From: DASQFQ01 sp963802905
Lineage (GTDB): Bacteria > Actinomycetota > Thermoleophilia > Solirubrobacterales > Solirubrobacteraceae
DNA: 64,000 bases
NCBI GenBank assembly: GCA_963802905.1
Contig: CAWDKH010000009.1
Coordinates: forward strand, 1-64,000
Direction: 5' to 3'
The notes beneath the pieces were generated by a model. That model had not been told where the DNA came from. It did not search any database and was given only the letters and a program-made list of their open reading frames with translations. A program made the position numbers and the translations under genes. This document shows positions 15,653-25,223 of this stretch, piece by piece; the first letter of the stretch is position 1, and each line of letters opens with the position of its first letter.

Positions 15653-16247
15653 GCACCGTCGCGCTCGTCGACTACGGGATGGGCAACCGCCGCTCCGTCG
15701 AGAAGGCGCTCGAGCACGTCGGCGCCGACGTCCGGCGCACCGCCGACCACGACGAGATCCGCTCGGCCGACGCGGTCGTGGTGCCCGGCGTGGGCGCGTT
15801 CCCGGAGGCGATGCGCCGGCTGCGGGCGGACGGGCTCGACGAGGTGATCCGCGAGCGCGCGGAGAGCGGCACGCCGGTGCTCGGGATCTGCCTCGGCATG
15901 CAGCTGCTGTTCGACGCCTCCGCCGAGCACGAGGGCGCCGCCGGGCTCGGCCTGCTGCCGGGCGAGGTGACGCCGCTGGAGGCGCCCAAGCTCCCGCACA
16001 TCGGGTGGAACCGGGTGGCGATCGAGCGCGAGCTCGCGCTGACCGAGGGCCTCGGCGACGCGTCGCCTTCTACCACGTGCACTCGTTCGTCTGCCGGGCG
16101 CAGGACGAGGACGACGTCGTCGGCTGCGGCGAGTACGGCGAGCGCTTCGCCTCGATCGTCGAGCGCGACAACGTCGCCGGCGTCCAGTTCCATCCCGAGA
16201 AGTCCTCGCGCGACGGGCTCGCGCTGCTGCCAACTTCGTGCACGTGA
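15649..16247 (+). CDS. hisH: imidazole glycerol phosphate synthase, glutaminase subunit (frameshifted)
   Basis: HisH releases ammonia from glutamine and channels it to HisF. Seen are DYGMGNRRSVEKAL, VPGVGAFPEAM, the nucleophile motif GICLGMQLLFD, and the His-Glu pair in GVQFHPEKSS. The frame changes near 16064, before FYHVHSFVCRA. The last residues (LLPTSCT) do not match the usual LANF ending, so a further indel near 16230 is likely. GTG start and TGA stop overlap their neighbours by four bases on each side. Its partner hisF is in the same cluster. Confidence 0.87.
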
Positions 16248-17021
16248 TCCTCTATCCCGCCATCGACATCCTCGACGGCAAGGCCGTCCGCCTCGTCGAG
16301 GGCCACTTCGAGGACAAGACCGTCTACCACGACGACCCGCTGACGGCCGCCCAGTCGTGGGTCGAGGCGGGCGCGCGCTTCCTCCACGTCGTCGACCTCG
16401 ACGGCGCCCGCTCGGGCGAGCCGCGCTCGATCGAGCACCTGCGCCGGATCGTCGAGCGAGACCGGCGTGCCGGTGCAGTACGGCGGCGGGCTGCGCTCGC
16501 TGCCCGCGGTCCGCGAGGCGCTGCGCGCCGGCGCCGAGCGCGTGATCATCGGCACCGCGGCGTTCCGCGACGTCGACTTCCTCGACTCGGTGATCTCCGC
16601 GTTCGGCCCGCGCGTGCTCGTGTCCGTCGACGTCCGCGGCGGCCACATCTCGACCGCGGGCTGGACCCAGACGACGCAGATGCCGGCCGGCGACGCGATC
16701 CGCCGCCTCGGCGACCGCGGCGTCTCCTCGTTCGTCTACACCGACGTCGACCGCGACGGCAAGCTCGAGGGGCCGGACCTCGACGACGTCCGCGCGGTGG
16801 CCGAGGCGGTGCGCGGGCGCTTCCTCTACTCGGGCGGGATCGGCACGCTCGAGCACCTGAGCGCGCTGGCGGGGCTGCGCCAGGTCAACCTCGCCGGCGT
16901 GGTCGTCGGCAAGGCGCTGTACGAGGGGCGCTTCACGATCGCCGAGGGCCAGGCCGCGCTCGACGCCGCGCGCCCCGCCGAGGGCTACAGCCGCCAACGG
17001 ATCGCCCGCCACCGGCGCTGA
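16244..17021 (+). CDS. hisA: phosphoribosylformimino-AICAR phosphate isomerase (one frameshift)
   Basis: HisA is the beta-alpha barrel isomerase of histidine synthesis. The barrel starts ILYPAIDILDGKAVRL, has HVVDLDGARSG in the first half, and after the frame change continues VPVQYGGGLRS, VIIGTAAF, FVYTDVDRDGKLEGPD and FLYSGGIGTLEHL. The catalytic Asp pair (AIDILD and YTDVDRDG) is intact. One extra C near 16457 in GTCGAGCGAGACC explains the switch. The GTG start overlaps the hisH stop, and the stop overlaps the next ATG. Confidence 0.9.
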
Positions 17022-17317
17022 TGCGCCTGCGGGAGTGGGCGCGGCGCGGGCGCATCACGACGCCGCCGGAGGTGATCCCGCTCGTGGCGATGGGGTTCGT
17101 CGCCATCGTGCTCAGCCTCGCCGCGTTCGATGGCTTCGGTGCGTTGGCCGTCCTGATCGCGGCGTTGCTCACCGGAGATCTGTCGGACGAGTACGTCCCC
17201 GGAGCCGTTGCGATGGTGCTCGACCTCATCGTCTTCGCGGCGGCGTGGGTGCTCCTTCGCCGCCTGGTCACGGCGTGGGTCGGGCGTCAGCCGCCCGAAC
17301 CGCCGCGCGGTAGGTGA
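17021..17317 (+). CDS. small membrane protein of unknown function
   Basis: This 98-residue protein has a basic N-terminus (RLREWARRGR), then two or three hydrophobic stretches (VIPLVAMGFVAIVLSLAAF, ALAVLIAALLT, AVAMVLDLIVFAAAWVLL), and a short proline- and arginine-rich tail. It probably sits in the cytoplasmic membrane with the tail inside. I recognise no family. Its ATG overlaps the hisA stop (TGATG), so it is translated with the his genes, but nothing ties it to histidine synthesis. Confidence 0.65.
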   Translation: MRLREWARRGRITTPPEVIPLVAMGFVAIVLSLAAFDGFGALAVLIAALLTGDLSDEYVPGAVAMVLDLIVFAAAWVLLRRLVTAWVGRQPPEPPRGR

Positions 17318-17387
17318 CTCGTTCGCCTCTGGATGGACCGATAGCCGGTTGACCGCGCGCGTCGCCGCGCGCCATGCTGGTCGGCAG

Positions 17388-17790
17388 ATGCCGCTCTCGC
17401 TCCCCGTCCGCCTGCTCAACATCGCGGCGGTGGCGGTGATGGTGGCGGTCGTCGACTGGAGCCTGAAGACGTGGGCGTCCATCGACCTGCGCCCCGACCA
17501 GATCGTGCTCAACACCGACCGGCAGTGGCACGCGATCCCGGTCTGCATCGTGATCGGCGCCGGGCTGGTCGCGGTCGCCCGCACGCCGCTGCTCGCGTCG
17601 GCGCCGGCGTGGTGATCGGCGGCTGCGCTCGGCAACATCGGCGAGCAGGCGGTGTTCGGGCGCGTGACCGACTTCATCCCGCTCGGCTTCCCGGCCAAGG
17701 GCGCGGCGTGGTCGCCCGGCGGACTTCTTCCTGATCGCCGGGCTCGTGCTGCTGTGGGTCGGGGCGGTGCGGGCGCGGCTCGAATACCCT
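17388..17790 (+). CDS. LspA-like membrane protein (three frameshifts)
   Basis: Pieced across frames, this protein has an N-terminal hydrophobic helix with DWSLKTWA, a middle GAGVVIGGALGNIGEQAVFG, then VTDFIPLGFP, and WSPADFFLIAGLVLLWVGA. The two Asp-containing blocks, DFI and PADFF, and the GGALGN turn match the pattern of signal peptidase II. The canonical N-L-I-D-R block is altered to NIGEQ, so it may not process lipoproteins. Indels near 17600, 17628 and 17718 split it, and the 3' end is uncertain because no in-frame stop occurs before hisF. A second, canonical LspA is encoded at 26.2-26.7 kb. It lies inside the his cluster. Confidence 0.55.
17785..17790 (+). promoter_or_regulatory. putative leaderless promoter -10 of hisF
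   Basis: TACCCT is followed by seven bases and the hisF GTG. This suggests that hisF has its own leaderless transcript in addition to any read-through from upstream. Confidence 0.5.
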
Positions 17791-17797
17791 CGGACGC

Positions 17798-18565
17798 GTG
17801 CACTACAAGCGCGTGATCCCCTGCATGGACGTCGACGCCGGCCGCGTCGTCAAGGGGACCCGCTTCCTCGAGATCCGTGACGCCGGCGATCCCGTCGAGC
17901 TCGCGGCGTTCTACGACGCCGAGGGCGCCGACGAGCTCGTCTTCCTCGACATCACCGCGACCTCGGACAAGCGCGACACGGTGACCGAGCTCGCGCGCCG
18001 CGCGGCCGACGAGGTGTTCGTCCCGTTCACGATCGGCGGCGGCATCCGCTCGGCGGGCGACGCGCAGGGCGTGCTCGACGCCGGCGCGGACAAGGTGTCG
18101 GTCAACTCGGCGGCGGTCGCGCGGCCGGAGCTGATCGACGAGCTCGCCAACGTGTTCGGCGCCCAGTGCGTGGTGATGGCGATCGACGCCAAGCGGGCGC
18201 GAGGACGGCTGGGAGGTCCACGTCGCGGGCGGCCGCACCCCGACCGGCATCGACGCGCTGAGCTGGGCGTGCGAGGGCGTCTCGCGCGGCGCGGGGGAGA
18301 TCCTGCTCACCTCGATGGACCGCGACGGCACCAAGGACGGCTACGACACCGACCTCGCTGCGCGGCGATCTCCGAGGCGCCGTCGACGTGCCCGTCATCG
18401 CCTCAGGCGGCGCGGGCGAGCCCCAGCACCTGGTCGACGCCTTCACGGCCGGCGCCGACGCGGTCCTGCTCGCCTCGATCGTCCACTACGGGCAAGTACT
18501 CGGTGGCCGAGCTCAAGCGCCACCTCGCCGCCGCGGGCGTCAGCGTGCGGGAGCCTTCGGCCTGA
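17798..18565 (+). CDS. hisF: imidazole glycerol phosphate synthase, cyclase subunit (frameshifted)
   Basis: HisF uses ammonia from HisH to close the imidazole ring. YKRVIPCMDVDAGRVVKG opens the barrel with the catalytic Asp, followed by ELVFLDITATSDKR, FTIGGGIRSAGDAQ and AGADKVSVNSAAV. After frame changes come EVHVAGGRTPTG, EILLTSMDRDGTKDGYD with the second catalytic Asp, and PVIASGGAGEPQHLVDAF. At least four indels (near 18201, 18360, 18385, 18492) are needed. The C-terminal helix is intact. Its 3' end overlaps the opposing PQQ-type gene by about 26 bases. Confidence 0.88.
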   Translation: MHYKRVIPCMDVDAGRVVKGTRFLEIRDAGDPVELAAFYDAEGADELVFLDITATSDKRDTVTELARRAADEVFVPFTIGGGIRSAGDAQGVLDAGADKVSVNSAAVARPELIDELANVFGAQCVVMAIDAKRARGRLGGPRRGRPHPDRHRRAELGVRGRLARRGGDPAHLDGPRRHQGRLRHRPRCAAISEAPSTCPSSPQAARASPSTWSTPSRPAPTRSCSPRSSTTGKYSVAELKRHLAAAGVSVREPSA

Positions 18566-19839
18566 GCTGCGAGAGCGACGCGTAGCCGACCACGTAGAGG
18601 TTGCGGCCGTCGGACGACCACCGGGTTGAAGCCGCCGCGGCCGAAGCGGAAGACCTTGCGGCCGGTGCGCGCGCCGAGCCCGGTCGTGGTGCGCGACTGC
18701 AGGTCGCCGAAGTAGACGATGTCGCCGACGACGGTCGCGGCGCCCGAGATGCGGCCCGGCGCCTTGTGCTTCCAGCGCACCTTGCCGCTCTTGGCGTCGA
18801 GCGCGTAGAAGCGCGCGTCGTAGGAGCCGACGTAGACCGTCGGCTTGCCGCCCGGCACCTGCGCGACCGCGGCGGAGGCGTAGACGTAGCCGCCTGTCCC
18901 GGTGCGCCAGGCGAGCTTGCCCTTGTCCGCCGAGAACGAGTAGACGTTGGAGTCGGTGTTGCCGATGTAGACGCGCCCGTAGGCGACCGCCGGGGTGGCG
19001 TAGAACTGGCCGGAGCTCGTGCCGAAGCGCGCGCCGTGCGTGGTCGAGCTCCAGATCCGCTTGCCGTTGCTCTCGCGGATCGCGTGGACGCGCCCGCCGT
19101 AGTCGCCGAAGTACAGCTTGCCGCTCGGCCAGCGCGACGCCGCCCTTGACCGCCCCGGTCGGCCTTGTAGCGCCAGACGACGCTGCCGTCCTTGGCGTTC
19201 AGCGCGTAGACGGTGCCGTCCTCGGAGCCGAAGTAGATGCGCCCGTCGGCGAACAGCGGCGAGGACTCGGTGCGGCTCGGCAGCGGCTTCGTCCACAGCC
19301 GCGCGCCGTCCTTCGCCCGCAGCGCGGCGACGAGCCCGTTCTTGGAGCCCTTGCGGACGAGGATCGTCACGTAGATGCGGCCGTTCGCGTACGCCGGCGC
19401 CGACGCGGCGAGCTTGCCGAGGTCGCGGCGCCAGACGGACCTTGCCGTTGCGCTTGTTGATCGCGTAGACGGCGCCGTTGTTCTTGATCACGAACAGCTT
19501 GCCCTCGGCGATCACGGGCGTGAACTCGAGCAGCGAGTTCGCGTTCCACGACCAGCGCTTCTTGAACGGCGGGCGCAGCGACTTCGAGGCCGCGAGGTAG
19601 TGGCGGCGGGTCGGCGAGTAGCCGTAGAGCGGCCAGGTGAAGGTGTCCGGGCCCTTGGTGGCGGGCTCCGGGGCGGGCGTCTCGGTCGGCTCGGCGCGGA
19701 ACTCGACGTCGGGGTTGGACACATCGCCGCCGGAGAGCAGGACGTAGGCGCCTGCTCCGGCGGCCAGGAGCAGCGCAAGTGCGAGCCCGACCCAGATGAC
19801 GATCCGCCGCCGGGACCGGGGACTATCCGGCGACGACAT
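18540..19839 (-). CDS. membrane-anchored PQQ-type beta-propeller protein (frameshifted)
   Basis: The protein starts with a short cytoplasmic tail (SSPDSPRSRRR) and one transmembrane helix (IVIWVGLALALLLAAGAGAYVLL), followed by an outside domain. That domain holds repeated blades such as GKLFVIKNNGAVYAINKRNGKV, GRIYFGSEDGTVYALNAKDG and GRVYIGNTDSNVYSFSADKG, the PQQ/BamB-like propeller repeat. It is probably an extracytoplasmic scaffold or binding protein; enzymatic use of PQQ is not shown. Frame changes near 19437, 19130-19160 and 18618 break it, each explained by one base. The ATG at 19839 is eight bases after TACCAT on its strand. It diverges from cca. Confidence 0.78.
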
Positions 19840-19861
19840 GGGCTGCGATGGTAGCTGGGAC

Positions 19862-21788
19862 ATGACCGATGACCTGCTGGAACGGCTACGCGAGGTGTCG
19901 GGCGCCGATGCGCTTTTCGACGCTCTGGCGGACGTTCCGGGCGTCTGGGTGGTCGGCGGCGCCGTGCGCGACACGCTGCTCGGGCGCGAGCCGCGGGACC
20001 TCGATCTGGTGGTGGAGGGCGACGCCGCGGCCGCCGCGCGGCTGCTGGGCGAGGAGCCGCTCGTCCACGAGCGCTTCGGCACGGCGACCGCGACCGGCGA
20101 GGTCAACCTCGCCCAGGCGCGCCGCGAGCGCTACGAGCGCCCTGGCGCGCTGCCCGAGGTCGAGCTCGGCGCGCCGATCGCCGAGGACCTCGCGCGTCGC
20201 GACTTCAGCGTCAACGCGATCGCCGTGCGGCTCGCGGACGGTGAGCTCCAGGCGGTCCGCGGCGGGCTCGAGGACCTGGCTGCGCGGCGGCTGCGCGTGC
20301 TCCACGAGCGCTCGTTCCTCGACGACCCGACGCGGCTGCTGCGGCTGGTCCGCTACGCGGCCCGGCTGCGCTTCCAGATGGAGGAGGAGACGCGCGGGTG
20401 GGCGTTCGCCGCGGTCGAGGGCGGCGCGCTGGCGACCGTGACCGCCGCGCGGCTGGGCGCCGAGCTGCGGCTGCTGGCGGGCGAGCCGATGCCGAGCGCG
20501 ATGTGCGGGCTGGAGGCCTTCGGGCTCGGGCCCGAGCTGCTCCCGGGCTTCGCCGTCGACCCCGACCTGGTCGAGCGCGCCCAGCGCCTGACGCCGCACG
20601 ACGCGCGGGCGGACCTCGTCGCGCTCGCCGCGTGCCTGCTCGACGCCTCCGCGCCCGCGCTCGCCGCGCGGCTCGACGCCTTCGAGTTCACCGCCCGCGA
20701 GCGCGACACCGTTGTCGCCGCCGCCACCCGCGCGCGGGCGATCGCGCCGGTGCTCGGCGGCACCGAGGGCGGCTCGGCGATCTGGACGCTGCTGCGGCGC
20801 GAGGCGCCCGAGACCGTCGCGCTGGCCGGCGCGCTGGGCGCGCCGGAGGCCGCGCGCCAGTGGCTCGAGCAGCTGCGGCACCGCAAGCTCGCGATCACCG
20901 GCGACGACCTGCTCGCGCAAGGGCTCGAGGGGCCGGCGATCGGCCGCGCGCTCGACGCGGCGACGGTAGCGATGCTCGACGGCGAGGCCGAGGGGCGCGA
21001 GGCCCAGCTCGCCGCGGCGCTGGCCGCCCCGCCAGAATCGACGGGGGTGGACCTCCCCGAGCCCTTCAGCTGGCGCGACGAGCACATCGGCGCCTCGCTG
21101 CCGGGCGGCGAGCTGCTGTTCTCGACGCGCCGCGGCGGCGTCTCCGAGGGCCCGTTCGCGTCGCTCAACCTCGGCCGGCTGACCGATGACCCGGGCGAGA
21201 ACGTCGACGAGAACCGCGCGCGGCTTGCCGCGGCGGTCGGCGCGCCGCGCGAGCGCTTCCTCTACGGCCGCCAGGTCCACGAGGCGACCGTCCGCCGCGC
21301 CACCGAGCCGCCGGGCCCGCAGCGCCCGCACGCGCCCGAGGACGGGCAGGCGACCGCGCTCGAGGACGCGCCGGCGCTCGTGTTCGTCGCCGACTGCCTG
21401 CCGGTGATGCTCGTCGCCGACGGCGCCGTGGCGGCGCTGCACGGCGGCTGGCGCGGGCTGGCGGCCGGGATCGTGGCCGAGGGCGCCGCCGCGCTGCGCG
21501 AGCTCGGCGCCGAGGGCGAGATCAGCGCCGCGCTCGGCCCGTCGGCGCGCGGCTGTTGCTACGAGGTCGGCGAGGAGGTCCACGCCGCCTTCGAGGGCTA
21601 CGACGCGCGCGTCGGCGAGCGCAACCTCGACCTCGCGAAGGTCGCGCGGGCAGCAGCTCGAGGCCGCCGGCGTGCGCGAGGTCCACGACGTCGGACTGTG
21701 CACGATGTGCTGGTTCGGGCTGTTCTTCTCCCACCGCCGCGACGGCGGGGTCACCGGGCGGCAGGCGGGGGTCGTATGGCGGGCCTGA
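19862..21788 (+). CDS. CCA tRNA nucleotidyltransferase fused to PgeF-type peptidoglycan-editing/laccase domain
   Basis: Residues 1 to about 395 are a class II CCA-adding enzyme or poly(A)-polymerase head: GGAVRDTLLGR, then the catalytic RDLDLVVEGD, RRDFSVNAIAV, and DDPTRLLRLVRYAARLRF. No HD domain follows. Without a stop, the frame continues into a YfiH/PgeF (DUF152) domain: FSTRRGGVSEGPFASLNLG, GRQVHEATV, ADCLPVMLVADG, HGGWRGLAAG, and finally LCTMCWFG and FFSHRRDGG in a shifted frame. The final shift is one extra G near 21650. A GTG at 21047, eight bases after CAGAAT, could also start PgeF alone. Whether the product is one protein or two is open. It overlaps yggS by 13 bases. Confidence 0.8.
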
Positions 21789-22438
21789 TCACCGGCCTCG
21801 AGCTCGAGACGGTGGGGCCGGCGGTCGAGCGCGTGCGGGCCGAGATCGCCGAGGCGGCACAGCGCGCGGGCCGCGACCCGGGCGACGTCGAGCTGCTCGC
21901 GGCGGTCAAGTACGTCGCGCTCGAGGAGCTGCACGTGCTCGAGGAGGCGGGCCTGACGCTGGTGGGCGAGAACCGCGCGCAGGAGCTCGAGGCGAAGGCC
22001 GAGGCGTTCCCCGGCTTCCGCTGGCACTTCATCGGCCAGCTCCAGAGCCGCAAGGTCAAGCAGATCCTCCCGTACGTCGAGCTGATCCACTCGGTCGCCT
22101 CGGACTCGGCGCTGCGCCAGCTCGAGAAGCACGGGACGCCCGAGACCGAGATCCTCGTCGAGGTCAACGTGGCGGGGGACGAGGGCAAGGCCGGGATCGC
22201 CCCGGATGAGCTCCCAGCCTTCCTCGAGCGCGCCCCCGTGCGGGTCACCGGGCTGATGACGATGCCGCCGTTCGCGCAGGATCCCGAGGCCAATCGGCGC
22301 CACTTCGCGGCCCTCCGAGAGCTCGCCGCAGCGCACGATCTGACCCGCCTTTCGATGGGCACCTCGCAGGATTTCGCGGTCGCCGTCGAAGAAGGTGCCA
22401 CCCTCGTACGCGTGGGAGCCCGCCTCTACGGGGCATAA
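21776..22438 (+). CDS. YggS/PLPBP-family pyridoxal phosphate homeostasis protein
   Basis: This 220-residue PLP-binding protein has the alanine-racemase-like barrel. The PLP lysine is in ELLAAVKYV, followed by VGENRAQELEAKAEAF, WHFIGQLQSRKVKQIL, LIHSVASD, ILVEVNVAGDEGKAG, and MGTSQDFAVAVEEGATLVRVG. These proteins bind and buffer PLP and are not known to be enzymes. The ATG at 21776 overlaps the end of pgeF. The pgeF-yggS-sepF order is the standard actinobacterial division-cluster arrangement. Confidence 0.92.
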   Translation: MAGLITGLELETVGPAVERVRAEIAEAAQRAGRDPGDVELLAAVKYVALEELHVLEEAGLTLVGENRAQELEAKAEAFPGFRWHFIGQLQSRKVKQILPYVELIHSVASDSALRQLEKHGTPETEILVEVNVAGDEGKAGIAPDELPAFLERAPVRVTGLMTMPPFAQDPEANRRHFAALRELAAAHDLTRLSMGTSQDFAVAVEEGATLVRVGARLYGA

Positions 22439-22478
22439 TGCAGGGGATTCGTCTCCTAGAGCGAATCGGATCGACGCT

Positions 22479-23030
22479 ATGGCACTACGCGACTCAATGC
22501 ATGGTCTGCTCGTCTACTTCGGCCTCGCCGAGGACCGCGACGCGTACGAGGAAGAGGAGTTCGACCCCAGCGAGCCGGAGCGCGACCTCGAGGAGCGCTA
22601 CCGCGAGCGGCCGAACGTCCGCCGCCTTTCCACGCGCCGCCGCCGCGACGAGATCGACGACATCTTCGCCGACGACTCGCCGGCCGAGCGCCGCACCAGG
22701 CCGCTGCGCTCCGTCGAGCCGGCGGCCGGCACCAACGGCGGGCGCCGCGAGAGCTCGCGCGTCCACCTGGTGATCCCGAAGTCCTTCAACGACGCCCAGG
22801 ACGTCGCTGACAAGTTCAAGGACCAGATCCCGGTGATCATCAACCTCCAGGGCTCCGAGGCCGACCTCTCGAAGCGCCTGATCGACTTCGCCTCGGGGCT
22901 CACGTACGCGCTCGACGGCGGCATGCAGCGGATCGCCGACAAGGTCTTCCTGCTCACGCCGCGCAACGTCGAGGTCTCCGCCGAGGAGCGCGCTCGGCTG
23001 ATCGAGAAGGGCTTCTTCAACCAGTCTTGA
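22479..23030 (+). CDS. sepF: cell division protein SepF
   Basis: This 183-residue protein starts with ALRDSMHGLLVYFGLAEDRD, the short amphipathic membrane-binding helix of SepF. An acidic and basic linker follows, and then the C-terminal SepF domain (VHLVIPKSFNDAQDVADKFKD, PVIINLQGSEADLSKRLIDF, GLTYALDGGMQRIADKVFLLTP). SepF polymerises, tethers FtsZ to the membrane and replaces FtsA in actinobacteria. The ATG sits 40 bases after yggS. Clean, full-length and in frame. Confidence 0.93.
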   Translation: MALRDSMHGLLVYFGLAEDRDAYEEEEFDPSEPERDLEERYRERPNVRRLSTRRRRDEIDDIFADDSPAERRTRPLRSVEPAAGTNGGRRESSRVHLVIPKSFNDAQDVADKFKDQIPVIINLQGSEADLSKRLIDFASGLTYALDGGMQRIADKVFLLTPRNVEVSAEERARLIEKGFFNQS

Positions 23031-23093
23031 CTCGGCGTCACTCCGCCGGAGAGAGTTGGCTCACACCAGCACTCATCCGGGGGAAGGGGCACC

Positions 23094-25179
23094 ATGACCG
23101 AGTTCGGCGACAAGGGCGACGGGATCACCCGCCGTGACTTTCTTGACGGCGTTGCCATCAGCGCCGCCGGGCTCGCCGCCGCTGCAGCCGCTCCGCACCT
23201 GACCGGTGCCGAGGCGCTCGCCGCGTCGCGCGGCCACGGCCCGCAGCCGCTGCCGCCGGGCTACTTCCCGCCCACCGTCACCGGCCTCAAGGGCCAGCCC
23301 GACCACGTGGTCGAAGACATCATGCGGATCGACGGGCCGCCGAACCAGCGCGACGTCCACTCGACCAGGGGCGGGCCCGGCATCCACGTCCGCCACGTTC
23401 GCGACAGCGACGAGACGTACGACTGCGTGATCGTCGGCGCCGGCGCCAGCGGGCTCGCGGCCGCCAAGTACTACCGCGACCGCTTCGGCGAGAACTCGCG
23501 GATCCTGCTGCTCGACCCGCTGCCGGACTTCGGCGGGCACTCGCACCGCAACGAGTTCCACGTCGGCCCGACGACGTTCCTCAAGAACGGCGGCACGGTC
23601 AACCTCGACACGGTCACGAGCTGGAACCAGACGACCGGCGGCCTCGAGGACATCCCGGGCTCCTACGGCCAGCCGTCGGTCGACATGCTCGAGTACCTCG
23701 GGGTCGACGCGTTCAACTTCCCGAGCACGAGCGGCCCGGGCATCCCGTCGAGCTACGGGCTGCGCACGATGGTGCTGTTCCCGGCCAAGGACTGGGGCGG
23801 CAAGGACACGTGGTCCCGAACCGGACTGGACGCGAGTGAGCTGGGCAGGACTGGCTCGCGACGACGCCGTGGTCGCCAGGCGGCGCAGGCCGGGATCGAG
23901 CGGATCCAGACCGGCTGACCGACGACTGGATCGCCGCAGAAGCACGGCCCGAAGACCGACCAGGAGAAGAAGGCGATCCTCTCCCGGCTCACGCAGAAGC
24001 GCTACTACATGGACTACATCGGGGTGCCGGAGAAGGCGATCCGCCAGTACCAGCGCAACGGCCACTGGCTGCTCGGCGCGGGCGCGCAGGCCGTCTCGGC
24101 CGGCGACATGTGGGCGCTCGGGGCCCCCGGGCTTCGACGGCGTCACGTGCGGCCTCAACGGCGATCCGTTCCCCGGCATCGGCCGCACGCCGCAGATGGG
24201 CCTGCAGGAGGGCGCCGAGGACTCGCCCTCGCCGACCTGGCCGGACGGCAACTCGTCGCTGCTGCGGCTGCTGGTTGACCGCCTGATCCCCGGGGCGGTC
24301 TCCCACCCCGGCGGCGCGGCGCCGACGATGGAGAACGTCGTCAACGCCGTCACCGATTACTCGAAGCTCGACCGGCGCGGCAACAAGGTCCGCATCCGGC
24401 TCCACAGCCTCGTCTTCCGCGTCGAGCCGGCCGTCGACAGCCGCAAGAAGCTCGCGGAGGTCGACTACCTGATCGACGGCGAGAAGTCCGGCCGCCGCGT
24501 GCGCGCCAAGCACGTCGTGATGGCGTGCTGGAACCGCGTCACCGCCCACGTCCTCGAGGATCTGCCGCGCCAGCAGGTCAAGGATCTCTGCTACGCCCGC
24601 AAGACGCCGCTGATCTACGGCCGCGCCGCGCTGAACAACTGGCAGGCGTTCAAGGACGCGAAGATCGGAGCATCTCCCCGCGCGGCAACAGCCTGTTCTG
24701 GGACACGACGAGCGTGCAGGCGGGGCATGCGTTCGGCTCGGTCTACGGCCCGACGCCGAACACACCCGACCAGCCGGCGGTGCTCAACTTCACCGTCGTC
24801 CCCACCGACCACAACGCGACGCCGCAGCTCGCCGCCTACGAGGGCGGGCGCAAGAAGCTGCTGCAGATGAGCTTCCGCGACCTCGAGAAGGCGCTGGTCG
24901 ACGTGCATCGACCGCAGCGTCAACAAGTCGGGCGGCGACTTCGAGCCGCAGCGCGACCTCCACTCGATCATGGTCAACCGCTGGAACTACGGCTACGCGC
25001 ACGAGCTGACCTCGGTGTGGGACCCGTCGCTGTACGGGCCGTGGGCGAACCAGCCGCAGGTCCGCGGCCGCAAGCCGTTGAAGAACGTGTCGATCGCCAA
25101 CAGCGACTCGGCCGCGTTCGCCTACACGCACAGCGCGATCAACGAGGGCTACCGGGCGGTGCAGGACCTGCCCGGCTAG
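23094..25179 (+). CDS. Tat-exported spermidine-dehydrogenase-like FAD oxidoreductase (frameshifted)
   Basis: The N-terminus ITRRDFLDGVAISAAGLAAAAAAP is a twin-arginine signal (TRRDFL). The mature part has a dinucleotide-binding motif, CVIVGAGASGLAAAKYYRD, then LLLDPLPDFGGHSHRNEF, and GGTVNLDTVTSW. Later blocks in other frames include SAGDMWALGAPGFDGV, HVVMACWNRVTAHVL and RWNYGYAHELTSVWDPSLYG. This order resembles the SpdH flavoprotein family, which oxidises polyamines in the periplasm; the substrate here is a guess. Indels near 23835, 23880-23930, 24130, 24668 and 24908 are required. Because every block is conserved, I keep it as a gene. It follows a good Shine-Dalgarno sequence and splits the usual sepF-proC-yggT order. 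Confidence 0.75.
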
Positions 25180-25210
25180 CGACGCAGGCGGGGCCAGCAC
25201 CCGCGTCTCG

Positions 25211-25216
25211 TACATT
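25211..25216 (+). promoter_or_regulatory. putative leaderless promoter -10 of proC
   Basis: TACATT is followed by seven bases (CCAGGGC) and the proC ATG, the same geometry as other leaderless starts here. Confidence 0.5.
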
Positions 25217-25223
25217 CCAGGGC

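Noticed and set aside
19796..22438. Triple fusion CCA-PgeF-YggS of 880 codons
   Set aside because: The PgeF C-terminus is in another frame after 21650, and YggS has its own ATG overlapping the PgeF stop. The triple frame is made by one extra G.
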